From Thermohalobaculum sp038524325 (lineage in GTDB: Bacteria > Pseudomonadota > Alphaproteobacteria > Rhodobacterales > Rhodobacteraceae), in contig JBCBIS010000118.1 in NCBI GenBank assembly GCA_038524325.1, forward strand, positions 1 through 12,820: a DNA stretch of 12,820 nt. The letters run 5' to 3'. Each line of letters starts with the position of its first letter. The first letter of the stretch is position 1. The translations under genes and the position numbers were made by a program. The notes below the pieces were generated by a model. The model made no database searches and had not been told where the DNA came from. It saw nothing but the letters and a program-made list of their open reading frames with translations. Positions 6,138 to 12,820 of this stretch are shown here, piece after piece.

Positions 6138-7700
6138 GTGGCTGTCAAGTCTGCTGCAACGATCGCGCGCATGGAGCGTGTGCGCACACATAGACGCCGA
6201 GGTGCCTCGGCCCGGTCCACAGAGACTGGACCAAGGGCACCGTTCGTGCTGCGGAAACTATCTACCCTCAACGTCCTGAGCGACGAGGGGCTGGCGCAGA
6301 TAGAGGCCAATGCCGACCGCATCCTTCTTGAGACAGGGATGGAGTTTCAGGGCGATCCCGAGGTTCTGACGGTCTTCGCCGACAGCGGGTGCGAGGTGGT
6401 TGGCGAGCGTGTGCGCTTTGCCCCTGGGTATTGCCGCAAGACCATCGCCGCCACGGCACCCGCCAAGTTTACCCAGCACGCCCGGAACCCGGCAAACAAC
6501 GTGGTGCTTGGTGGCGATGCGACGGTGCTATGCCCGTCATGGGGACCACCCTTCGTGCATGATCTTGACCGAGGACGCCGTTATGCCTCGCACGCCGATT
6601 TCATCGATCTCGTGAAACTACACCAGTGCCTGCCGTGGCTGCATCACTCCGGCGGCGTTGTCTGCGAACCGGTGGATCTGCCGGCCAACAAGCGCCATTT
6701 GGACATGCTATATGGGCATATCCGGTACTCCGACCGCGCCTTCATGGGCGCCTTCATCGGGGCCGAGCGCGCGGGGCATGCCATCGACATGGCGCGCATT
6801 CTGTTCGGCACGGACTTCGTGGCCAATAATCCGGTGCTCTACTGTGTGTCCAACACCAACGCCCCATTGGTGATGGACAGCCATATGTCTGGCGCGCTGA
6901 AGACCTATGCGCGGGTGGGGCAGCCGGTGGCCTGCACGCCCTGGGTGCTGACGGGGGCCATGTCGCCCAGCACCGTTGCCGGTACGCTGGCACAGGTTTT
7001 GGCGGAGACCATGGCCGCCATGACCCTGGTGCAGTTGATCGCGCCGGGCGCGCCCTGCCTGATGGGCTGTTTCGCCTCGACCATGTCGATGAAGTCGGGC
7101 GCTCCGACCTTTGGCACACCGGAAGCCGGGCTGATGATCCTGGCGGCAGGCCAATTGGCGCGGCGGCTGGGCGTGCCCCTGCACACGGTGGGCACGCTCA
7201 GTTCCTCTAAGGTGCCGGATGCCCAAAGCCAGCAGGAAGCGGCCTGGGGCCTGATGATGTCGATGTTCGCAGGCGCCAACCTGATCAACCATGCAACCGG
7301 CTGGCTGGAAGGGGGGCTGGTCACGTCGTTCGAGAAAACCATTCTCGACCATGATCTCTGCGGAAAGGTGGCCCGCTTCTTCGACGGCATCGACATGAGC
7401 GAGAACGCCCAGGCGATGGAGGCGATCGCGGCAACCGGTCCCGGGCAACACTTCCTCGGCTCCGAGCATACGCATGCCAACTACATGACCGCGCTCTTCC
7501 GCCCGTGGACCCCCGACGACACCTCGTTCGAACAATGGGATGCCGCAGGGGGCAAGGACGCGGCAACGCGCGCGAATGCGATCTGGAAGGACCGGCTGGC
7601 TGGTTACGAAGACCCCGGTCTTGACCCTGAAATCGACGCGGCGTTGCAGGACTACATCGCCCGGCGCAAGGCCGAGCAACCCGATCAGGACTATTTCTGA
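6138..7700 (+). CDS. MttB-superfamily methyltransferase (non-pyrrolysine, trimethylamine methyltransferase family)
   Basis: This 520-aa member of the MttB family takes a methyl group from a quaternary amine and passes it to a corrinoid protein in the cytoplasm. Family features are a basic, Arg-rich N-terminus (13-26), the LSDEGLAQIEANADRILLETGMEF region (47-70), Arg-Val-Arg-Phe-Ala-Pro (91-96), Thr-Gly-Ala-Met-Ser-Pro (272-277), the Gly-Ala-Pro-Thr-Phe-Gly-Thr-Pro-Glu stretch (321-329), the Ala-Gly-Ala-Asn-Leu-Ile segment (378-383) and a His-Thr-His near 444-446. Only archaeal and some bacterial relatives carry pyrrolysine. This frame has no internal amber codon, so it belongs with the non-pyrrolysine group, which includes the glycine betaine enzyme MtgB. 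A cognate corrinoid-binding protein and activase are not in the window. The TGA stop shares its A with the ATG of the next gene (TGATG). The substrate is unknown; a betaine is likely. Confidence 0.88.
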   Translation: MAVKSAATIARMERVRTHRRRGASARSTETGPRAPFVLRKLSTLNVLSDEGLAQIEANADRILLETGMEFQGDPEVLTVFADSGCEVVGERVRFAPGYCRKTIAATAPAKFTQHARNPANNVVLGGDATVLCPSWGPPFVHDLDRGRRYASHADFIDLVKLHQCLPWLHHSGGVVCEPVDLPANKRHLDMLYGHIRYSDRAFMGAFIGAERAGHAIDMARILFGTDFVANNPVLYCVSNTNAPLVMDSHMSGALKTYARVGQPVACTPWVLTGAMSPSTVAGTLAQVLAETMAAMTLVQLIAPGAPCLMGCFASTMSMKSGAPTFGTPEAGLMILAAGQLARRLGVPLHTVGTLSSSKVPDAQSQQEAAWGLMMSMFAGANLINHATGWLEGGLVTSFEKTILDHDLCGKVARFFDGIDMSENAQAMEAIAATGPGQHFLGSEHTHANYMTALFRPWTPDDTSFEQWDAAGGKDAATRANAIWKDRLAGYEDPGLDPEIDAALQDYIARRKAEQPDQDYF

Positions 7701-10072
7701 TGGTGGGCACCCTGATCATCGGCGGAGGCGCCATTGGGCTGAGCATCGCCTATCATCTTGCGAAACGTGGGGCGGACGACGTGACGTTGCTTGAGCGCAA
7801 CCAGCTTACCTCGGGCACCTCATGGCACGCGGCCGGGATTGTCGGGCCGCTGCGCGCGACGCCCAACATGACCCGGCTGGCGATGGCGGCGTTGGAAGTC
7901 TTCCCCGCATTGGAATCCGAAACTGGCATGTCCACCGGCTATCACTGCACCGGCGGCTATTGGCTGGCGCGCGAGACGGCTCGGATGGATGAGTTGCACC
8001 GCATCGCCGATCTCGGCGCGACACAGGGATTGTCGCCGCAAGTGATCGCCGCGGACGCGGTGCCGATGACGATGACGATGCTGGATCTGTCGGGTCATGT
8101 CGGCGCCTTGCATGTGCCAGAGGACGCCAATGTGAACCCGGTCGATTTGTGCAGGGCCTACGCGCGCGCAGCTCAGGCGTTCGGTGTGACCATCCGTGAA
8201 GGGGTGCAGGTCGAACGTCTTGTTGCACAAAAAGACCGGATCACGGCGATCCTGCTTGCCGACGGCACACGGATCGAAGCGGACAAAGTGGTCATCGCCA
8301 CGGGTGCATGGTCCCGCGAATTGGCTGCGACTGCCGGTGTGGCGCTGCCCCTACAGGCGGTCGAACACATGTACGTCGTGACGGAACCGATGGCCGATCT
8401 GCCAAAGCCCTTTCCCGTCATCCGGGATCTGGACACAGGTATCTACCTGAAAGGCGATGCCGGCAAGCTGGTCATTGGCGGGTTTGAGCCGAACGCCAAA
8501 TGTTGGGATGCCTATGGTCCAGACGGGGATCGTGCATTTCTGGAGATGGTCGAGGACTGGGATCAGTTCGCACCTTTCATGGAGGCAGCTTTGTCGCTCT
8601 GCCCGGCTTTGGAGACATCCGGCATTCAGCACTTCATGAACGGCCCTGAAAGCTTCACCGCAGATACAAGACCTCTGGTGGGTGAGACGCATGTCGATGG
8701 CCTCTACGTTGCGGCGGGCATGAACTCGGTCGGGGTGATGTCTTCGGCCGGGATCGGTCGCGCCCTGGCGGACTGGATGGTCGATGGCCGCCCACCGATG
8801 GACATGTGGGAGGTAGACGTGGCCCGCGTCGATCCCGCCACCGCCACGCCGGATCATATGGCGTCACGAATGGAGGAGGCGGTCTCGGACCTCTTCGCGT
8901 TGCACTGGCCCTATAAGCAACCCAAGGCCGGGCGCGGGCTGCGCAGATCGGCCTTGCACGATGACTGGGCGGAGGCAGGCGCGCACTTTGGCGTGACGGC
9001 TGGGTGGGAGCGCGGTCTCTGGTATGGTCTCGCCCAGCCTTATTCGGTCGGCGCACAAGGATGGTGGCCGATCGTCGAGGCGGAAGCCGCCGAGATGCAG
9101 ACCGGGGTGGTGCTGCTGGATCTGTCGCCCTTCACAAAGCTCGACATCGCAGGACCGGGCGCTTTGCCAGCGCTCAATGCGCTCTGCACGGCGCAGTTGG
9201 ACGTGGTGGAAGGCCGCGCGGTCTACGCCCAGTTTCTGAACGCCAGGGGTGGGATCGAGTTGGACGTGACCGTGACACGCGAGAGCGATGAGGCCTTCCA
9301 CGTCACCTCCGGCGCCGCCACCCGGGCGCGCGACCTGGCCTTCCTGCGCCGCGCCCTGCCGGGCTCGGTCCACGTTTCGGACGTGACCGAGACGTTCTGC
9401 ACGCTCGGGGTTATGGGGGGCGCCAGCCGCGCGCTGTTGATGGGCTTGGGCGACCTGCCGGAGATCCCCTTTGGGCACGCAACCGACGCGCGGATTGCAG
9501 ACGTCGCCTGCCGCGCCACGCGTGTGAGCTTTGTGGGGGAGTTGGGTTGGGAACTGACCTGTCCCAACGCCACAGCGCCCGCATTGTTCAAGGCGCTACA
9601 CGACGCCGGAGCGCGTCCGATGGGGCACTTCGCCCTAGATGCCTGCCGCCTGGAAAAGGGCTTTAAGCATTGGGGTCACGACCTAGGCCCCGATGTCACG
9701 CCCATGGAGGCCGGGCTGGGTTTCACGATCGACTGGACGAAGGATTTCACCGGGAAAGCGACACTGGAACAGCAGCGCGCCGAAGGGGTGCGCCAGCGGC
9801 TGGTCCTGATGGCGATCGAAGGCGAGGCACTGATGCTCCACGATGAACCGGTGTACGAGGCAGGACAGCCCGTCGGTCTAACAACCTCGGGCGGGCGTGG
9901 GCCTCGCACGAGTCTGAACCTGTGTTTCGCGATGGTCAAGACGAGCCCGGGCGAAACCCTTGCCGAAACGTGTGGGCGAAGGTTCACGGTCAGGGTTGCG
10001 GGGCGGGACTATGTGGCCAGACCGCTGCGGCGCCCGCCGTTTGACCCCAAAGGCGAGAGGATGCGCGCATGA
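7700..10072 (+). CDS. Sarcosine-dehydrogenase-like FAD oxidoreductase with C-terminal GcvT folate domain
   Basis: This 790-aa fusion belongs to the dimethylglycine/sarcosine dehydrogenase family, which oxidises an N-methyl group and hands the carbon to tetrahydrofolate. The N-terminal FAD domain (about 1-370) has the Rossmann motif GGGAIG at 8-13 and SGTSWHAAG at 38-46, whose His43 matches the covalent flavin attachment site of the family. A linker domain (about 371-430) is followed by the GcvT folate-binding half (about 435-680) and its C-terminal barrel. Kept landmarks are Asp474, the GGIELD segment ending in Asp522 (the aligned folate-site acid), GELGWEL at 613-619 and Arg-Leu-Glu-Lys-Gly at 650-654. 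The region after the flavin His (GIVGPLR, then TGGYWLA and LDEL-type helix) is closer to sarcosine dehydrogenase than to dimethylglycine dehydrogenase. The start overlaps the previous stop by 1 nt, with AGGA at 7687-7690 as ribosome site. Confidence 0.87.
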   Translation: MVGTLIIGGGAIGLSIAYHLAKRGADDVTLLERNQLTSGTSWHAAGIVGPLRATPNMTRLAMAALEVFPALESETGMSTGYHCTGGYWLARETARMDELHRIADLGATQGLSPQVIAADAVPMTMTMLDLSGHVGALHVPEDANVNPVDLCRAYARAAQAFGVTIREGVQVERLVAQKDRITAILLADGTRIEADKVVIATGAWSRELAATAGVALPLQAVEHMYVVTEPMADLPKPFPVIRDLDTGIYLKGDAGKLVIGGFEPNAKCWDAYGPDGDRAFLEMVEDWDQFAPFMEAALSLCPALETSGIQHFMNGPESFTADTRPLVGETHVDGLYVAAGMNSVGVMSSAGIGRALADWMVDGRPPMDMWEVDVARVDPATATPDHMASRMEEAVSDLFALHWPYKQPKAGRGLRRSALHDDWAEAGAHFGVTAGWERGLWYGLAQPYSVGAQGWWPIVEAEAAEMQTGVVLLDLSPFTKLDIAGPGALPALNALCTAQLDVVEGRAVYAQFLNARGGIELDVTVTRESDEAFHVTSGAATRARDLAFLRRALPGSVHVSDVTETFCTLGVMGGASRALLMGLGDLPEIPFGHATDARIADVACRATRVSFVGELGWELTCPNATAPALFKALHDAGARPMGHFALDACRLEKGFKHWGHDLGPDVTPMEAGLGFTIDWTKDFTGKATLEQQRAEGVRQRLVLMAIEGEALMLHDEPVYEAGQPVGLTTSGGRGPRTSLNLCFAMVKTSPGETLAETCGRRFTVRVAGRDYVARPLRRPPFDPKGERMRA

Positions 10073-12444
10073 CTAGGGCTCAGGCCTTGATCATCGGCGG
10101 CGGCGCCTTGGGCGTCTCATTGCTGTATCATCTCGTCAAAGCAGGCTGGTCGGATGTGTTGTTGGTCGAGAAGAACGACTTGACGCATGGCTCAACCTGG
10201 CATGCGGCGGGGCTGTGTACCCACTTCGCCCATAACCCGACTATCCAGGAATTGCGGGCTACGTCGGTCCGGCTTTACCGGGATATCCTGCCCGAAGAGA
10301 CCGGACGCGACTGCGGGTTTCACCGATCCGGCGCCATGCGGGTCACGCGCAACCTGGATCGGATGGACGAGTTCGCCCATGTGGCCGGGTTGTCTGATTT
10401 CACCGGTTATCCGCTCGAAGTCCTGACACCCGAACGTATCGCCGAACTCCACCCATTGGCGAAGCTCGACGGATTGCTGGGCGGCATCTATGAGCCTGAT
10501 GATGGGCACGTCGATCCCACCCTTGCCACCAATGCGATGGCCGAGGTCGCGCGCCGCGACGGGGCCGAGATCTGGCGGCATTGCCCCGTCACGGACATCG
10601 CCCGCGACGGCGACGCCTGGCGGATCGAGACACCAAAAGGGCCTGTCCTGGCAACTCACATTGTCAACGCTGCCGGCACATGGGGCTGGGAGATCGGGCA
10701 CATGATGGGCCTGAACATCCCCGCGGTTCCAGTCCTTCACCAGTATCTGGTCACGGATACAGTGGCCGCGGTCAGCGAACGGATCGCCGCCGGCCTGCCC
10801 GAACTGCCGATCATCCGTGACCCCGAGGAAAGCTGGTACGTGCGCCAGGAACGCGATGGGCTGATCCTGGGGCCCTACGAGAAGGAACCAAAGGTCTGGG
10901 CCGTCGACGGTGTGCCGCCTGAGTTCGGTGCCGACCTGATGCCGCCCGATCTCGACCGGGTCGAGCACATCATAATGGCCGCGATGGAACGTGTTCCGGC
11001 GTTGGAAACCGGAGGGATCAAATCGGTCATCAATGGCCCGATCACGTTCACGCCCGATGCCAACCCGCTGATCGGTCCAGCCCATGGCCTGGAGGGGGCG
11101 TGGCTTCTAACGGGCTCGTCCATGGGTGTGATGGAAGGGGGTGGCGCGGGCAAGTTTCTAGCCCATTGGATGACGCACGGCACTCCGCCCATGGATGCGC
11201 TGGCCGTGGATAGTCGCCGCTTCGGGGCCTGGGCGGGCCGCGAATACCGGGTGGCAAAGGCCGTCGAGTGCTTTGGATTGCAGTTCGGCGTGCACTATCC
11301 GCATGAAGAACGCCCCGCCGGGCGCGGGCTGCGCCTGTCGCCGCTGCACGATCTGATGGTTGACCGCGGCGCGGTGATGGGGGCGGCGCATGGCTGGGAG
11401 CGGCCGAATTGGTTCGGCGACACCCCCAGAGAGGTCGCGGACGAGACGTTCCGCCGCGCCAACTGGTTCCCTGCGATCGCAGCGGAGGTCGAGGCAGCGT
11501 CCACGCGGGTTGCCATGGCGGACTTGTCGGTCTTCTCGAAGTTCGAGATCACCGGGCCGGACGTCTTGGCTTTCCTAGAGACCCTCGGTGCCAATCGCGC
11601 GCCCAAGCCTGGTCGGATCGGCCTGACCCATGCGCTGACCCTGGCAGGCGGGGTGCTGTCCGAGTTTACGGTTGCTCGGCTAGGCGCTGATCACGCCTAT
11701 CTGGCATCTGCCGCCGGGGCCGAGGAAATTGATCTCGACCTGCTACACGCCCGGTCCCGGGGCTTGAACGTCGTGGTTGCAAACGTCACGGACGCGCTCG
11801 CAGTGATCGGCGTTATGGGCCCGTGGGCCGCCGAGGTGCTGCCGGAACTCGCGGATATGCCGTGGCTGAGCGTCATGGAAACCCAGGTCAGCGGCGTGCC
11901 AGTGCGCGCGCTGAGGGTGTCCTATATCGGCGAAGCCGGCTGGGAACTTCATGTCGCCAGCGACAAGGCGGCCGAGCTGTTCGGCACGCTCGAACAGGCC
12001 GCGCAACCCCATGGACTTGGTTTCTACGGGGCATACGCGGCAGATTCGATGCGTCTGGAGAAGGGCTATCGCGGCTGGGGCAGCGATTTGACCACCGAGC
12101 GCAACCCGCTCGAAGCCGGGCTTGGCGGTTTCGTGCGCCCTGAGCTGCGCGGCCCCCTCACCCGGGACGCAAAATGGGACATGGTCCTGCTGGAAATCGC
12201 CACCGGCGATGTGGACCCGTTCTATGCCCACACGCTTTGGCAGGCAGACCGCCCGGTGGGGATCGTCACGTCAGGCGCCTATGGCCACCGAACTGGCAAG
12301 GTCTTGGCCTTGGCCTACCTGCGCGACCCGGCGGCCAGGGAGAGGCTGACTGTCTCGATCCTCGGCCAACACCGCTCGGCAACGATCCTGACCGAACCGC
12401 CCTATGACCCGACCAACGCCCGATTGAAATCCGGAGGCCGCTGA
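10069..12444 (+). CDS. Dimethylglycine-dehydrogenase-like FAD oxidoreductase with C-terminal GcvT domain
   Basis: This is the 791-aa paralogue of the upstream gene, with the same domain order. It has FAD binding at GGGALG (10-15), GSTWHAAGL at 41-49 with His45 as the likely flavin-attachment residue, a linker near 380-430 and GcvT folate modules from about 435 to the end. The stretch after the flavin His (THF, then LRLY-type helix, Glu-Glu-Thr-Gly, the Phe-His-Ser-Gly strand and Asp-Gly-His-Val-Asp-Pro at 145-150) resembles dimethylglycine dehydrogenase. At the aligned folate-site acid it has Glu532 instead of Asp. The segment after Leu-Glu-Ala-Gly-Leu-Gly (681-686) is several residues shorter than in its neighbour and lacks the usual Asp-Phe-x-Gly element. 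It overlaps the previous gene by 4 nt (ATGA), with GAGAGG at 10055-10060 as ribosome site. It probably removes a methyl from a dimethylamino intermediate; substrate unknown. Confidence 0.86.
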   Translation: MTRAQALIIGGGALGVSLLYHLVKAGWSDVLLVEKNDLTHGSTWHAAGLCTHFAHNPTIQELRATSVRLYRDILPEETGRDCGFHRSGAMRVTRNLDRMDEFAHVAGLSDFTGYPLEVLTPERIAELHPLAKLDGLLGGIYEPDDGHVDPTLATNAMAEVARRDGAEIWRHCPVTDIARDGDAWRIETPKGPVLATHIVNAAGTWGWEIGHMMGLNIPAVPVLHQYLVTDTVAAVSERIAAGLPELPIIRDPEESWYVRQERDGLILGPYEKEPKVWAVDGVPPEFGADLMPPDLDRVEHIIMAAMERVPALETGGIKSVINGPITFTPDANPLIGPAHGLEGAWLLTGSSMGVMEGGGAGKFLAHWMTHGTPPMDALAVDSRRFGAWAGREYRVAKAVECFGLQFGVHYPHEERPAGRGLRLSPLHDLMVDRGAVMGAAHGWERPNWFGDTPREVADETFRRANWFPAIAAEVEAASTRVAMADLSVFSKFEITGPDVLAFLETLGANRAPKPGRIGLTHALTLAGGVLSEFTVARLGADHAYLASAAGAEEIDLDLLHARSRGLNVVVANVTDALAVIGVMGPWAAEVLPELADMPWLSVMETQVSGVPVRALRVSYIGEAGWELHVASDKAAELFGTLEQAAQPHGLGFYGAYAADSMRLEKGYRGWGSDLTTERNPLEAGLGGFVRPELRGPLTRDAKWDMVLLEIATGDVDPFYAHTLWQADRPVGIVTSGAYGHRTGKVLALAYLRDPAARERLTVSILGQHRSATILTEPPYDPTNARLKSGGR

Positions 12445-12820
12445 TGAACGACCACCCGCTGCACACAGATTGGGATTTCGAGTCCACAGCCGCGCGGCGT
12501 GATCAGTACTACGCTGCATCCCTGACCCGCTTCACCCCGTTCCGCGAGCCGATCGTGTTCAAGAAGGGCCAGGGCCAGTACCTCTGGGACACGCAAGGCC
12601 GACCCTATACGGATCTGCTGGGAATGAATGTCTGCATCTCGGTTGGCCATTCCCACCCGCGTGTCGTCTCGGCCGCCATGGCGCAGGCGCAGGAACTCAC
12701 GCACTGCACGACGATGTTTTATCACCCCACACCGGCCCATCTGGCCGAGGAACTGGCCGCCACGATGCCCGCTGGACACGATTGGGTCGTGCACCTGACC
12801 AATTCCGGGTCCGAGGCCAT
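12444..12820 (+). CDS. Class III aminotransferase, N-terminal part (runs off the window)
   Basis: The first 125 codons of a PLP-dependent class III aminotransferase are present, and the rest lies beyond the right edge. The visible part has an N-terminal arm, the Leu-Trp-Asp-Thr-Gln-Gly-Arg strand (47-53), Asp-Leu-Leu-Gly-Met-Asn (57-62), Val-Gly-His-Ser-His-Pro-Arg-Val (67-74) and Leu-Thr-Asn-Ser-Gly-Ser-Glu-Ala (118-125), which forms the start of the PLP-phosphate site. The run from 86 to 125 is close to the alanine-glyoxylate aminotransferase 2 (AGXT2) pattern, with Thr-His-Cys-Thr-Thr followed by Phe-Tyr-His-Pro. The catalytic lysine is not in the window. The ATG shares its A with the previous TGA, with GGAGG at 12433-12437 as ribosome site. 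In context it would remove the amino group freed by the two dehydrogenases. An omega-amino-acid substrate is plausible but unproven. Confidence 0.86.
   Translation, partial: MNDHPLHTDWDFESTAARRDQYYAASLTRFTPFREPIVFKKGQGQYLWDTQGRPYTDLLGMNVCISVGHSHPRVVSAAMAQAQELTHCTTMFYHPTPAHLAEELAATMPAGHDWVVHLTNSGSEA

Noticed and set aside
6143..6148. Perfect minus-strand TTGACA hexamer near the LysR start
   Set aside because: A -10 box at normal spacing (TTTAGT, 6125-6120) would put the transcription start at or after the LysR ATG, so it cannot serve the start I support.
6131..6193. Twenty-codon frame from the ATG at 6131, overlapping the methyltransferase start
   Set aside because: It is out of frame, very short and without features. 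It could act as a leader peptide, but nothing in the sequence supports that.
6708..7679. Minus-strand open frame (323 codons) opposite the methyltransferase
   Set aside because: It is rich in His, Arg and Gly and has no recognisable domain. The plus-strand methyltransferase accounts for the coding signal.
10192..11085. Minus-strand open frame (297 codons) opposite the DMGDH-like gene
   Set aside because: It is an antisense shadow of a conserved FAD domain, and no family features are seen.

Overview
The window looks like chromosomal DNA from a GC-rich alphaproteobacterium, most likely in or near the Rhodobacterales. That is an inference from base composition, from the tandem FAD-oxidoreductase/GcvT fusion proteins, and from the MttB-type methyltransferase next to them. 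No rRNA, tRNA, insertion sequence or CRISPR array was recognised.

Layout. Positions 1-611 hold no gene I can support. Positions 612-3868 are a four-gene block on the minus strand. In transcription order it encodes a secreted seven-bladed beta-propeller protein (3868-2552), a secreted DUF1349-like protein (2534-1683), a cytochrome P460-family c-type haem protein (1654-1148) and a four-helix cytochrome b561 (1151-612). The gaps are 17 nt, 28 nt and a 4-nt overlap, so this is almost certainly one operon. A LysR-type regulator (3970-4827, plus strand) diverges from it, and a perfect 8+1+8 palindrome with T-N11-A spacing lies between the two. A 305-bp non-coding gap follows, and then a second LysR gene (6116-5133, minus strand).

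Only 21 bp from the second LysR start, a tightly coupled plus-strand operon begins. It encodes a non-pyrrolysine MttB-family methyltransferase (6138-7700), a sarcosine-dehydrogenase-like FAD/GcvT protein (7700-10072), a dimethylglycine-dehydrogenase-like FAD/GcvT paralogue (10069-12444) and a class III aminotransferase that runs off the right edge (12444 onward). Every junction overlaps by 1 or 4 nt.

How the genes may work together. The right-hand operon reads as a dismantling line for a trimethylammonium compound: corrinoid-dependent removal of the first methyl (MttB type), oxidative removal of the second (DMGDH type) and third (SARDH type) with capture of the carbon on tetrahydrofolate, then transamination of the freed amine. 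The substrate cannot be read from the sequence. The left-hand operon reads as a periplasmic redox module in which a P460-type haem protein exchanges electrons with a membrane b561, accompanied by two exported beta-rich proteins of unknown role. The two operons are separated by convergent regulators and are probably independent.
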